From contig DATBKU010000068.1 in the NCBI GenBank assembly GCA_036555725.1, positions 1 through 64,000 on the forward strand: DNA of 64,000 nucleotides. The letters are read 5' to 3'. A program made the translations under genes and the position numbers. Numbering within the stretch: position 1 is the stretch's first letter; every line of letters starts with the position of its first letter. The notes below the pieces were generated by a model. That model ran no database searches. It worked only from the letters and a program-made list of their open reading frames with translations, and was not told the origin of the DNA. Origin of the DNA: CALAED01 sp036555725. Lineage in GTDB: Bacteria; Actinomycetota; Actinomycetes; Streptosporangiales; Streptosporangiaceae. Positions 42,474-50,816 of the stretch are shown here, piece by piece.

Positions 42474-43529
42474 TCACTTCACTTGGTTACCCCAGAGCGA
42501 CGCGTCGTCGGCCTTCATCGAGCCCTGGAACGACCCGTCCTTGGTGACGAGCGGCGCCGGCAGCTGGTCTTCGAGGAGGCCTGGCCGGACCTGCACGATC
42601 GTCGACTGGTGATCGGTCGGGCCGGGCTTGAAGGTCTTGCCGTCGATCGCGGCCTTGACGTAGTACAGGCCGTACTTCGCGTACAGGTCGGCGGGCTGCG
42701 ACACGGTGGCGTCGATGTCGCCCGCCTCGATGGCCTTCAGCTCCTCGGGGATGCCGTCGTTCGACACGATGAAGATGTGCTTGGGGTCGGTCGGCGGCAC
42801 CAGCAGGTTCTTCTGCTTGAGCAGCTGCATGGTCGGCGCCAGGAACACGCCGCCGGCCTGCATGTAGATGCCGTTGATGTCGGGGTTGGCGGCGAGCACG
42901 GTCTGCAGCTTGTTCGCGGCGACGTCGCCCTTCCACTCGGTGGCCAGGCCGAAGACCTTGACGTTCGGGTACTTCTGCTTCATGCACTCGTTGAAGGCCT
43001 CGGTGCGGTCGCGGCCGTTGACCGAAGCCAGGTCGCCCTCGAACATGACGACCTTGCCCTTGCCCTTGAGCTTGGCGCCGAGGAACTCGCACGCCTTCTG
43101 CCCGTAGGCCCGGTTGTCGGCGCGGACGACCATGAAGACGTCGCCCTTGTCGGGCCGCGTGTCGATGGACACGACCGGGATCTTCTTCTGCTCGAGCTGG
43201 TCCAGCGTCGGCGCGACCGCCGCGGTGTCCTGCGGCGCCATCACGACGCCCTTGGCGCCCTGGCCGAGCAGGGTCTGCACGTTGGCGGTGAGCTTGGCGA
43301 TGTCGTTCTCGGAGTTGGTGGTCTTCAGGTCGAGCTTGAGCTCGCCGCCGAACTGCGGGACGTACTTGATGTACGAGTTCCAGAAGTCGGTGTCGGAGCG
43401 GGGGTAGTCGACCCCGACGACCTCCGCCTTCGCGCCGCCTGTGGTCGCGTTGTCGCTGCCGCGGTTACATCCGGCCAGCAGGGCGGCGACCGCGACCAGC
43501 GCCGCCGTAGAGACAATCGTCTTTCTCAT
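42474..43529 (-). CDS. Sugar ABC transporter substrate-binding lipoprotein
   Basis: 351 residues. The signal peptide MRKTIVSTAALVAVAALLAG ends in a lipobox cysteine (LLAGC), so the protein is lipid-anchored outside the membrane. The mature part is a periplasmic-binding-protein type 1 fold (Peripla_BP_4), with ENDIAKLTANVQTLLGQG, VVSIDTRPDKGDVF and INGIYMQAGG. It captures the sugar for the importer. ATG 43529 is well placed after a GAGGAGCCC-type ribosome-binding site. The operon context suggests L-fucose or another 6-deoxysugar. Confidence 0.93.
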   Translation of the reverse strand: MRKTIVSTAALVAVAALLAGCNRGSDNATTGGAKAEVVGVDYPRSDTDFWNSYIKYVPQFGGELKLDLKTTNSENDIAKLTANVQTLLGQGAKGVVMAPQDTAAVAPTLDQLEQKKIPVVSIDTRPDKGDVFMVVRADNRAYGQKACEFLGAKLKGKGKVVMFEGDLASVNGRDRTEAFNECMKQKYPNVKVFGLATEWKGDVAANKLQTVLAANPDINGIYMQAGGVFLAPTMQLLKQKNLLVPPTDPKHIFIVSNDGIPEELKAIEAGDIDATVSQPADLYAKYGLYYVKAAIDGKTFKPGPTDHQSTIVQVRPGLLEDQLPAPLVTKDGSFQGSMKADDASLWGNQVK

Positions 43530-43546
43530 GGGGTGGGCTCCTCGGT

Positions 43547-44296
43547 TCATGTTGGTGGTCTCAGCCGTAGTCCCTGCATGCCGCCGTCGACGGCGAGCGC
43601 GGTGCCTGTGGTGGCACCGGCGAGCGGACTGGCCAGGTAGGCGATGGCGGCGGCGACCTCGTCGGCGCTCACCAGTCGTCCGGTGGGCTGCCGTGCCTCG
43701 AGCGCGGCCCGCTCCGCCGCCGGGTCGCCGGCCGCGGCGAGCAGCCGATCGATCCAGGGCGTGTCGGCGGTGCCCGGATTCACGCAGTTCACACGGATGC
43801 CCTCGCGCACGTGGTCGGCCGCCATCGCGAGCGTGAGGGACAGCACGGCGCCCTTGGTCGCCGAGTAGAGCGCCCGGCTGGGCAGCCCGGCGGTGGCCGC
43901 GATCGAGCAGGTGTTGACGATCGCCGCGTGCCGCGACCGGCGGAGGTACGGCAGGGCCGCACGGGCCATACGGACCATGCCGAACACGTTGACGTCGAAG
44001 ACCCGCCGCCATTCGTCGTCGTCGTTGTCCTCGACGGTGCCCTGCGCGCCGATGCCGGCGTTGTTGACGAGCACGTCGAGGCCCCCGAGCCGGTCGGCCG
44101 CCTGCGCCACTCCGTCCCGTACGGCGGCGGCGTCGGTCACGTCGCCGATCACGCCGGACAGAGGCCCCGGCACCTTGTCGAGGTCGAAGCAGACGACGCT
44201 CGCGCCGCGCGCCGTGAGCAGCCGCGCCGTGGCCAGCCCGATCCCCGACGCGCCGCCGGTGACCAGCGCCCTGATCCCGTCGAACTCAGTGCTCAA
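43547..44296 (-). CDS. SDR dehydrogenase, probable 2-keto-3-deoxy-L-fuconate dehydrogenase
   Basis: 249 residues of the classical SDR type: ALVTGGASGIGLATARLL, VLVNNAGIGA, NTCSIAATAGLPSRALYSATKGA (Ser, then YSATK giving YxxxK) and VNPGTADTPWIDRLL. PGTADTPW is typical of the 2-keto-3-deoxy-L-fuconate and L-rhamnonate dehydrogenases, which oxidise the C4 hydroxyl with NAD. The start is TTG at 44296 (ACATTGAGCACTG), overlapping the dehydratase end by 11 bp; an earlier ATG does not exist. It follows the fuconate dehydratase and precedes the binding protein, consistent with the third step of the pathway. Confidence 0.85.
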   Translation of the reverse strand: MSTEFDGIRALVTGGASGIGLATARLLTARGASVVCFDLDKVPGPLSGVIGDVTDAAAVRDGVAQAADRLGGLDVLVNNAGIGAQGTVEDNDDDEWRRVFDVNVFGMVRMARAALPYLRRSRHAAIVNTCSIAATAGLPSRALYSATKGAVLSLTLAMAADHVREGIRVNCVNPGTADTPWIDRLLAAAGDPAAERAALEARQPTGRLVSADEVAAAIAYLASPLAGATTGTALAVDGGMQGLRLRPPT

Positions 44297-45611
44297 TGTG
44301 CTCGCTCCGCTCGCTGTCCGCGGGCGCTTGTCCCCTCCAGGCCGGGCCGTCGGGGAAGGCGTAGGTAGTGATGGACGTGGGCCGCAGCTCGGCGGACAGC
44401 CCGGGCGCCTCGGGGACGAGGTAGTGGCCGCGTTCCACGCGTACCGGGTCGATGAAGTGCTCGTGCAGATGGTCGACGTACTCGACGACCCGGCCCGCCG
44501 TGCTGCCGCTGACCGCGACGAAGTCGAACATCGACAGGTGCTGCACGACCTCGCACAGGCCGACGCCGCCCGCGTGCGGGCAGACCGGGACGCCGAACTT
44601 GGCGGCGAGCAGCAGGATCGCGACGTTCTCGGTGACCCCGCCGACCCGGGTCGCGTCGAGTTGCAGCACGTCGATCGCCTCGGCCTGGAGCAGCTGCTTG
44701 AAGATCACCCGGTTCTGCACGTGCTCCCCGGTCGCCACCTTGATGGGGTGGACGGCCTTGCGGATGGCCGCGTGGCCGAGCACGTCATCCGGGCTGGTCG
44801 GCTCCTCGATCCAGAGCGGGTCGTACGGCCGCAGCGCGGTGACCCAGTCGATCGCGGGCCCGACGTCCCAGCGCTGGTTGGCGTCGATCGAGATCAGGAT
44901 CTCCGGCCCGACCACCTCGCGGGCCAGCCGTACCCGCCTGATGTCGTCGGCCAGGTCGGCGCCCACCTTGAGCTTGATGTGCGTGAACCCGTCGGCGACG
45001 GCGGCGCGCGCCAGCCGGACCATCTTCTCGTCTGGGTAACCGAGCCAGCCCGCCGAGGTCGTGTACGCCGGGTAGCCCGCCTTGCGCAGCGCGGCCTCGC
45101 GGTCGGCCCGCCCGGGGGCGCCGGCGCGCAGCAGGTCGACCGCCTCGGCCGGGGTGAGCGCGTCGGTCAGGTAGCGCCAGTCGACGAGGTCGGCGACGTG
45201 CTCCGGCGACATGTCAGCGAGCAGCTTCCACACCGGCTTGCCCGCGACCTTGCCGGCGAGGTCGAACAGCGCGTTGATGATCGCGCCCGCCGCCATGTGC
45301 GAGGCGCCCTTCTCCGGGCCGAGCCAGCGCAGCTGGGAGTCGTACGTCAGCCGCTTGGCGAGCCCGCCGAGGTCATCGAGGTCGAGCTCATGGCCGAGCA
45401 GCAGCGGCGCGTGCGCCTCGATCGCGGCGACGCAGACCTCGTTGCCGCGGCCGATGGTGAAGCAGAACCCATGCCCCTCGGGCCCGTCGTCGGTGTGCAG
45501 CACCACGTACGCGGCGGAGTAGTCGGGGTCGGGGTTCATCGCGTCGGAGCCGTCCAGCTGCCGCGAGGTCGGGAACCGGACGTCGTGCGTCGTCAGCGAG
45601 GTGATCTTCAT
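44286..45611 (-). CDS. L-fuconate dehydratase (enolase superfamily)
   Basis: 441 residues. The N-terminus (DVRFPTSRQLDGSDAMNPD, then YSAAYVVLHTD) is characteristic of L-fuconate dehydratase and its human homologue ENOSF1. The enolase-type metal ligands are in LISIDANQRW, WIEEPTSPDD and ATGEHVQ; the base lysine is in HIKLKVG. It removes water from L-fuconate to give 2-keto-3-deoxy-L-fuconate. ATG 45611 overlaps the hydrolase stop by four bases. A rhamnonate dehydratase is less likely because of the N-terminal signature. Confidence 0.92.
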   Translation of the reverse strand: MKITSLTTHDVRFPTSRQLDGSDAMNPDPDYSAAYVVLHTDDGPEGHGFCFTIGRGNEVCVAAIEAHAPLLLGHELDLDDLGGLAKRLTYDSQLRWLGPEKGASHMAAGAIINALFDLAGKVAGKPVWKLLADMSPEHVADLVDWRYLTDALTPAEAVDLLRAGAPGRADREAALRKAGYPAYTTSAGWLGYPDEKMVRLARAAVADGFTHIKLKVGADLADDIRRVRLAREVVGPEILISIDANQRWDVGPAIDWVTALRPYDPLWIEEPTSPDDVLGHAAIRKAVHPIKVATGEHVQNRVIFKQLLQAEAIDVLQLDATRVGGVTENVAILLLAAKFGVPVCPHAGGVGLCEVVQHLSMFDFVAVSGSTAGRVVEYVDHLHEHFIDPVRVERGHYLVPEAPGLSAELRPTSITTYAFPDGPAWRGQAPADSERSEHIEH

Positions 45612-46459
45612 GCGGGCCGTAGCCGCTGCCGCTGCCGGCCGAGACCTTCGATCTCGAGCTCGACGAGGTCGCCCGCGCGCAGGTACGGCTGGCCCGGGCG
45701 GCCCATCGCTACGCCGGCCGGGGTGCCGGTGTTGATCACGTCGCCCGGCTCGAGCACCATGAACCGGCTGATGTACGCGACGGTCTCGTACACCCCGAAG
45801 ATCATGTCTTTGGTGTTGCCGTCCTGGCGGAGCTCGCCGTTGACCCAGAGCTTCAGGCTCAGCCGATGGGGGTCGGCGATCTCGTCGGCGGTGACGAGCC
45901 AGGGCCCGAGCGGGTTGAACGTCTCGCACGACTTGCCCTTGTCCCAGGTGCCGCCGCGCTCCAGCTGGAACTCGCGCTCCGAGACGTCGTTGCTGACGGC
46001 GTATCCCGCGATGACCTCTCTGGCCTGCTCGGGGCCGTCGAGGTAGCGGGCCGCGCGGCCGATGACGATGGCCAGCTCGACCTCGTAGTCGGTCTTGACG
46101 CTGTCGCGCGGGATCAGGACGTCGTTGTCGGGGCCGACGACCGTGTTGGACGCCTTCATGAAGAGGATCGGCTCGGCGGGCGGCTCGGCCCCCGTCTCGG
46201 CGGCGTGGTCGCGGTAGTTCAGCCCGAGGCAGACGACCTTGCCGGGACGGGCGATCGGCGGCCCCACCCGCCCGGGGTCGTCGAGCCGCGGCAGGTCCTC
46301 GGCCCGGACCCCGGCGAGCGTGTCGCTCGCGAGGAAGTGTCCATCGATATCGCCGCCGCCGACGTCACGGGTCAGCCCGGACAGGTCGCGCAGCGTGCCG
46401 TCGGCGGCCAGCAGGGCCGGCCGCTCGGCGCCCGCCGGACCTACGCGGAGAAGCTTCAC
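45608..46459 (-). CDS. Fumarylacetoacetase-family hydrolase, probable 2,4-diketo-3-deoxy-L-fuconate hydrolase
   Basis: 283 residues. The FAH fold is shown by CLGLNYRDHAAETGAEPP, VKTDYEVELAIVIGR (metal-binding Glu pair), SNDVSEREFQ and INTGTPAGVAMGRPGQPYL. Enzymes of this group cleave 2,4-diketo-3-deoxy sugar acids to pyruvate and L-lactate (or glycolate). The automated name is often ureidoglycolate lyase. It is the first gene of the operon, with a 170-bp gap to the divergent mutarotase gene that should hold the main promoter. Substrate assignment rests on its place beside the fuconate dehydratase. Confidence 0.85.
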   Translation of the reverse strand: MKLLRVGPAGAERPALLAADGTLRDLSGLTRDVGGGDIDGHFLASDTLAGVRAEDLPRLDDPGRVGPPIARPGKVVCLGLNYRDHAAETGAEPPAEPILFMKASNTVVGPDNDVLIPRDSVKTDYEVELAIVIGRAARYLDGPEQAREVIAGYAVSNDVSEREFQLERGGTWDKGKSCETFNPLGPWLVTADEIADPHRLSLKLWVNGELRQDGNTKDMIFGVYETVAYISRFMVLEPGDVINTGTPAGVAMGRPGQPYLRAGDLVELEIEGLGRQRQRLRPA

Positions 46460-46494
46460 GCGGCTCGTACCCCCAAATTCGTCGGATCTCTCGT

Positions 46495-46569
46495 TATAGA
46501 TATCAGATCATTTCACCCGATTACCAGGTCATTGGTCGTGACACGGTCGTTATGCTGCTGATATTGATA
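46495..46569. promoter_or_regulatory. Candidate paired operator in the divergent fucose-gene promoter region
   Basis: TATAGATATCAG (46495-46506) and CTGATATTGATA (46558-46569) are inverted copies that match at 10 of 12 positions, about 51 bp apart, between the operon and the mutarotase gene. They could be sites for a looping repressor. No regulator gene is adjacent. Confidence 0.4.
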
Positions 46570-46629
46570 GGACCTGCGGTAACAAGGTTGCCGGTTCTGT
46601 CACCCCGAGGTCACCACCCGAGGAGAGCC

Positions 46630-46947
46630 ATGCGCGTGGCGCTGCACACCCGGCTGAAGCCCGGCAAGGAGGAGGAGTACGAGCGGGCGCACCGGGAGGT
46701 GCCGGCCGAGCTGGTCGCGGCGATCAAAGCCGCTGGCGCCCACGAATGGACGATCTGGCGCAGCGGGCTCGACCTGTTCCATGTGATCGACTGCGAGTCG
46801 TACGAGAAGCTGCTGCGCGAGCTCGCCGGACTGCCGGTCAACATCACGTGGCAGGCCCGGATGGCCGAGCTGCTCGACGTCGCCCACGATTACTCGGGCG
46901 AGGGCGCGGCCAAGGGCCTCCCCGCCGTTTGGCAACTGCCTAAATGA
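46630..46947 (+). CDS. L-rhamnose/L-fucose mutarotase (RhaM/DUF718 family)
   Basis: 105 residues: RVALHTRLKPGKEEEYERAH, EWTIWRSGLDLFHVIDCE and LPVNITWQARMAELL. The H-x-R start, the W..L..DLF block and the final W-x-L are those of the RhaM family, which interconverts anomers of L-rhamnose or L-fucose. ATG 46630 follows GAGGAGAG. It is divergent from the fucose operon with a shared 170-bp control region, which supports a 6-deoxysugar role. The enzyme probably supplies the beta-anomer to the dehydrogenase. Confidence 0.9.
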   Translation: MRVALHTRLKPGKEEEYERAHREVPAELVAAIKAAGAHEWTIWRSGLDLFHVIDCESYEKLLRELAGLPVNITWQARMAELLDVAHDYSGEGAAKGLPAVWQLPK

Positions 46948-47027
46948 CAATTGTTCCAATGCCTTGTTGATGATCTACTCAGGGTGATAAGTCGGGGGGG
47001 CCGGCCGCAGCTGTGTGAGGTGCCCCG

Positions 47028-48434
47028 ATGACGAGCGTTGAGCAGTTCGGTTATCAGCAGGAGCTCAAGCGGTCCCTCTCGTACTGGGATCTGCTGATCT
47101 ATGGCTTGATCTTCATGGTCCCGATCGCGCCCTTCGGGATCTTCGGCAGCGTCTTCAACGCCTCCGGCGGCATGGTGGTGCTGGCCTATGCGATCGGCGC
47201 GGTGGCCATGATCTTCACCGCGATCTCATACGCGCAGATGGCCAGGGCGTTCCCGCTGGCCGGGTCGGTGTACACGTACGCGGGCCGGGGCATCGCGCCG
47301 CCGGTGGGGTTCATCGCGGGCTGGCAGATCCTGCTCGACTACATCCTCGTGCCGGCGCTGCTCTACATCGTCTCGGCCATCGCGATGCACTCGTTCGTGC
47401 CCGGGATCCCGGTGTGGCTATGGGTGGTCGGGTTCATCGTGCTGAACACGGTGATCAACTACTTCGGCATCGAGATGACCGCCCGGACCAACCGGCTCAT
47501 GCTGATCGGCGAGCTGATCGTGCTGGCGCTCTTCCTCGTCATCGGCCTCGTCGCGCTGGCCAACGGCAAGAGCACCGGCGGCGCGCTGACGCCGCTGTAC
47601 AACTCCGACACGTTCTCGATCGGGCTGGTCTTCAGCGCGGTGTCGATCGCCGCGCTCAGCTTCCTCGGGTTCGACGCCATCTCCACGCTGTCCGAGGAGC
47701 ACCAGGACGAGGCCCGCAAGATCGGCCGGGCCACCATCGCCTCATTGCTCGTGGTGGCCGTGCTGTTCGTCGCGCAGACATGGGTGGCGGCGCTGCTCGT
47801 CCCCGACCGGCAGAAGCTGCTGACCGAAGGCGACCCGGCGGGCACCGCCTTCTACCAGGCGGCCGAGCACGCGTCCGGGCACTGGCTCTACGTGGTGACC
47901 GCGGTGGCCACCGCGATCGCATGGGGGTTCGCCGACGCCATGGTCGCGCAGGCCGCGACGTCGCGGGTGCTGTACTCGATGGCTCGCGACCGCCAGTTGC
48001 CGCGCTTCCTGGCCAAGATCCATCCGAAGTACCGGGTGCCCGAGTACGCCACGTTCGTCGTGGCGGCCGTGTCGATCGCCGTGGGTGTCGGGCTGACCTT
48101 CCGCGAGGATTACGGCCTCACCACACTGACCACCCTGGTCAACTTCGGGGCGCTCACCGCGTTCATCCTGCTGCACGTGTCGGTGATCTCGCACTACATG
48201 GTGCGGCAGGGCAGCCGCGACATCCTCCGGCACCTCGTGGTCCCGATCTGCGGCATCATCATCATCGGCTATGTGGTGTACAAGGCCAAGGCCGCCGCGC
48301 AGGCGGTCGGCCTGACCTGGCTGGGCATCGGCATCGTCATCGTGATCGCGCTGGTCGCCACCGGCCGGACGCCCACCCTGGGCGGGATGGCCGAGCCGGT
48401 GGACGAACCGCCGATCGAGGAGACCAGGGCTTAG
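47028..48434 (+). CDS. APC-family amino acid/amine permease
   Basis: 468 residues with 12 predicted membrane helices. The N-terminal run LKRSLSYWDLLIYGLIFMVP and YAQMARAFPLAGSVYTYAGRGI match the APC superfamily; FLGFDAISTLSEEHQDEARKIGRA is the conserved TM6/7 region with the charged loop. It imports amino acids or amines by proton or cation coupling. The substrate is unknown; it is independent of the fucose operon, being on the opposite strand with an 80-bp gap after the mutarotase gene. Confidence 0.93.
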   Translation: MTSVEQFGYQQELKRSLSYWDLLIYGLIFMVPIAPFGIFGSVFNASGGMVVLAYAIGAVAMIFTAISYAQMARAFPLAGSVYTYAGRGIAPPVGFIAGWQILLDYILVPALLYIVSAIAMHSFVPGIPVWLWVVGFIVLNTVINYFGIEMTARTNRLMLIGELIVLALFLVIGLVALANGKSTGGALTPLYNSDTFSIGLVFSAVSIAALSFLGFDAISTLSEEHQDEARKIGRATIASLLVVAVLFVAQTWVAALLVPDRQKLLTEGDPAGTAFYQAAEHASGHWLYVVTAVATAIAWGFADAMVAQAATSRVLYSMARDRQLPRFLAKIHPKYRVPEYATFVVAAVSIAVGVGLTFREDYGLTTLTTLVNFGALTAFILLHVSVISHYMVRQGSRDILRHLVVPICGIIIIGYVVYKAKAAAQAVGLTWLGIGIVIVIALVATGRTPTLGGMAEPVDEPPIEETRA

Positions 48435-48437
48435 CTT

Positions 48438-48641
48438 TCAGTAGCGCTGGGCCGCGTACTTCTCCTCGCTCGGCATCATGATCCACAGGACGATGTAGAC
48501 GACGAACTGCGGGCCCGGCAGCAGGCAGGACAGCACCGCCACCAGGCGGACGATGTTCGCGTCGACGCCGAAGCGGCGGGCCAGCCCCGCGCAGACTCCG
48601 GCGATCATGCGGCCGTTGCGCGGCCGGTAGAGACCAGTCAT
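48438..48641 (-). CDS. PspC-domain membrane protein
   Basis: 67 residues: MTGLYRPRNGRMIAGVCAGL, then ARRFGVDANIVRLVAV and VVYIVLWIMMPSEE. This is the complete PspC domain with one hydrophobic segment, a phage-shock or envelope-stress factor family. ATG 48641 has GGGGAG upstream. It ends 4 bp from the convergent permease stop. Stand-alone small PspC proteins are common in actinomycetes; the role is uncertain. Confidence 0.93.
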   Translation of the reverse strand: MTGLYRPRNGRMIAGVCAGLARRFGVDANIVRLVAVLSCLLPGPQFVVYIVLWIMMPSEEKYAAQRY

Positions 48642-48774
48642 TTCTATTGCTCCCCGATGTTCGGTTTCGGTCGTGTTTCGTTGATGTGCTACCCACGCTA
48701 CGAACCGGACACCAGATCGCGGATCGACCGGAAGGACTGTTCAGCGGCCATACCGCAGGAGTAGGGGAGGTCCC

Positions 48775-49452
48775 TTAGGGGTTTTCGTTGTGGCGGGCCA
48801 CGAGGGCGGGCAGCTCGGCGAGGGACCCGAGCCGGAACAGGCAGCGCGCGAGCGCCTCCTCGTCGTGCTGGATGTAGCCCCACGGCCCGCGGCGCAGGTG
48901 CGCGACCCGCACGCCGTACGCGAGCCCGGGCCGTACGTCGTTGTCGATGCGATCCCCGACGTACAGCAGCTCGGCCGGGGCGCAGCCGGCCTCGGCCACG
49001 CAGCGGGCGAAGAACTCTGGAGCCGGCTTCTCCACCCCCCACAGCGCGGAGATGCCGACCACGTCCACGTCGAGGCCGAGCGCGGCGAAGTCGTCCGCGG
49101 CCTGCGCCGGCTGGTTGCCGGCCACCCCGACGTAAAGGCCCTGGGCGCGCAGCTCGTCGATGCAGCCGCGCGCGTCGGGGTAGAGGTCGGCCGGACCGAA
49201 GCCGTTCGGCACCCCGGCCGCGGCGCGCCGCTTCTCCTCCGTCGCCACGTCGAAGCCGGGCCGGAACAGCTCGAAGAGGTCACGGTGGCTGCCGCCGGTG
49301 GCCAGGAACGCGCCCAGCCGGGTCAGGAAGGTATGCCTCGGCACGCCGAGCCAGTCCGCCCACCGGCCGTTGATCTCACCCTCGTTGACGAGCGTCTCGC
49401 CGATGTCGAAGAAGACCGCCTTGATATGTGTCAACGCCTCGATCTCTGTCAA
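48775..49452 (-). CDS. HAD-superfamily hydrolase
   Basis: 225 residues. HAD motif I is VFFDIGETLVNE (nucleophile Asp, FDIGET), motif II near VGVAGNQ, motif III Lys in WGVEKPAPEFF, and motif IV YVGDRIDNDVRPG. It is a Mg-dependent phosphatase or dehalogenase-like enzyme with an alpha-helical cap. The frame opens at a TTG (49452) that overlaps the stop of the MBL gene by four bases, and a second TTG at 49434 is an alternative. Translational coupling with the MBL-fold gene suggests related tasks, perhaps cleaning phosphorylated metabolites. Confidence 0.88.
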   Translation of the reverse strand: MTEIEALTHIKAVFFDIGETLVNEGEINGRWADWLGVPRHTFLTRLGAFLATGGSHRDLFELFRPGFDVATEEKRRAAAGVPNGFGPADLYPDARGCIDELRAQGLYVGVAGNQPAQAADDFAALGLDVDVVGISALWGVEKPAPEFFARCVAEAGCAPAELLYVGDRIDNDVRPGLAYGVRVAHLRRGPWGYIQHDEEALARCLFRLGSLAELPALVARHNENP

Positions 49453-50084
49453 AGGTCGAGCGACTCCCCGGCCTGCAGGCGGCGGAAGTCCTTGCCCTGC
49501 TTCTCGCCCTCACCGCCCAGGCTGCCGTCGATCAGCATCAGCCCGATCTCGTTGACCAGCCCGTCGTGCACGGAGTAAGCACGCTGCGGCGAGACCTCGC
49601 GCAGGTAGGCGATCATCTCGGGATTCTTCATCCACGGGGCGTTCGTCGGCACCAGCAGGGTCGGCACGGGCCGGTCCGGCACGGTGAACGCGTCGCCGGG
49701 ATGGAAGACCTCGCCGTCGACGAAGAAGCCGATGTTGTCGACCGGCGGCACGTCGGGGTGGAGGACCTCGTGCTTCTCCCCCAGGACGCCGACCTCGAAG
49801 CCGGCGATCGTCACCGCGTCGCCGTCGCCGAGCGCCCGCGCGTTGCCGACGTCGAGCTGGTCGGCGACCGCGCGGCAGGTGTAGATCTCCAGACCTGGGT
49901 TGTCGCTCGCCGCCTTCCGGATGCGCTCGGCGTCGAGGTGGTCCATGTGCTCGTGGGTGATGAGGAGGGCGTTGGCGCCGGCCAGCGCGTCGGCCTCCCT
50001 GGTCAGGGCGCCCGGGTCGATGACGAGGGTCCGGTCGTCCTTTTGCAGTCGTACGCAGGCGTGGGTCAGCTTCGTAAGACGCAT
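49449..50084 (-). CDS. Metallo-beta-lactamase-fold hydrolase
   Basis: 211 residues: MRLTKLTHACVRLQKDDRTL, then ALLITHEHMDHLDAERI (HxHxDH metal motif), a GEVFHPGDAF Asp and YSVHDGLVNE with the last His. This is the UlaG/YtnP-like soluble branch of the superfamily; the substrate is unknown. It is followed without a gap by the HAD gene. An adjacent divergent reading frame on the plus strand is a shadow and was not kept. Confidence 0.9.
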   Translation of the reverse strand: MRLTKLTHACVRLQKDDRTLVIDPGALTREADALAGANALLITHEHMDHLDAERIRKAASDNPGLEIYTCRAVADQLDVGNARALGDGDAVTIAGFEVGVLGEKHEVLHPDVPPVDNIGFFVDGEVFHPGDAFTVPDRPVPTLLVPTNAPWMKNPEMIAYLREVSPQRAYSVHDGLVNEIGLMLIDGSLGGEGEKQGKDFRRLQAGESLDL

Positions 50085-50184
50085 GTCCAGATCATGTCAC
50101 CGCGAGGGCCAGGGGGTTAGCCCCACCCCGAACCGGGGCGATAGCACCGCTGCCAACGAGGCGGCGCGCCGCCATGCTCGAGCT

Positions 50185-50748
50185 ATGATCTCGATTCTCG
50201 CGCCCGTGCTCGCCGTCTGGGCGTACGCCTCCGTACAGCTTTATGCGCTCGCAGTCCGCCGCGGCCGCCGGGGAGTGCGGTCGTCCGCGCTGCGCGCCCG
50301 CGCCGCCCTGATCGTCGGCGTGCTGCTCACGCTGCCCGCGGTCGCCGTCGACCCGTGGCTCGCGCCGCTGCTGTTGCTGCCGGCCGGCGCCGCCGTACTG
50401 CTGACGCTGCCACGGCTCGGCGCGCTGATCCGGCCGCTGTACGCCGACCCGTGGGGGCCGAGTGACCCGGCCGTACGGCGCGCGACCCTTGACCCGGCGC
50501 TGACGGTGCCGGCGCCGGCGGGGCTGCTCGGCGCGTTGGTCGCCGGGCTGGCGCCGACGGGGGCGGCCGCCGCGCTGTGGTACGGCATCGTCGCCGTGGC
50601 CGCCGCCGGGCTGACGCTGGCCGCCCGGAGCCGCCGGACCCGGCTGGAGCGGCAGCGCATCGGCAGGCTCCCGCGCATGCTGGTCCGAGCCCCGCGGGCG
50701 AGGTACGACATTCCAGAGCTACCGGAGCGCCACACTGTCGCCGCCTGA
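50185..50748 (+). CDS. Small multipass membrane protein of unknown function
   Basis: 187 residues, not recognised. Four hydrophobic segments: SILAPVLAVWAYASVQLYAL, ALIVGVLLTLPAVAVDPWL, LAPLLLLPAGAAVLLTL and GIVAVAAAGLTLAARS, with a basic C-terminal tail (RRTRLERQRIGRLP). It begins with ATG 50185, 100 bp from the divergent MBL gene; the ribosome-binding site is weak. It lies before the KstR-like site at 50774 and need not be in the same regulon. Confidence 0.65.
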   Translation: MISILAPVLAVWAYASVQLYALAVRRGRRGVRSSALRARAALIVGVLLTLPAVAVDPWLAPLLLLPAGAAVLLTLPRLGALIRPLYADPWGPSDPAVRRATLDPALTVPAPAGLLGALVAGLAPTGAAAALWYGIVAVAAAGLTLAARSRRTRLERQRIGRLPRMLVRAPRARYDIPELPERHTVAA

Positions 50749-50773
50749 CATTGACGCGCCGGACACCCGTTGG

Positions 50774-50787
50774 TAGAACACGTTTCA
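50774..50787. promoter_or_regulatory. KstR-like operator upstream of phosphotransferase gene
   Basis: TAGAACACGTTTCA fits TNNAACNNGTTNNA, the KstR palindrome of mycobacterial and rhodococcal steroid catabolism, at every fixed position. It lies 29 nt before the ATG at 50817. Confidence 0.65.
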
Positions 50788-50816
50788 CCTCGGGGGTTCA
50801 GCGCAAGGAGGCGGCG

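Noticed and set aside
46630..46947. Assigning the operon to L-rhamnose because the mutarotase family is named RhaM
   Set aside because: The dehydratase N-terminal signature fits L-fuconate dehydratase better; the rhamnose alternative is kept as a caveat.
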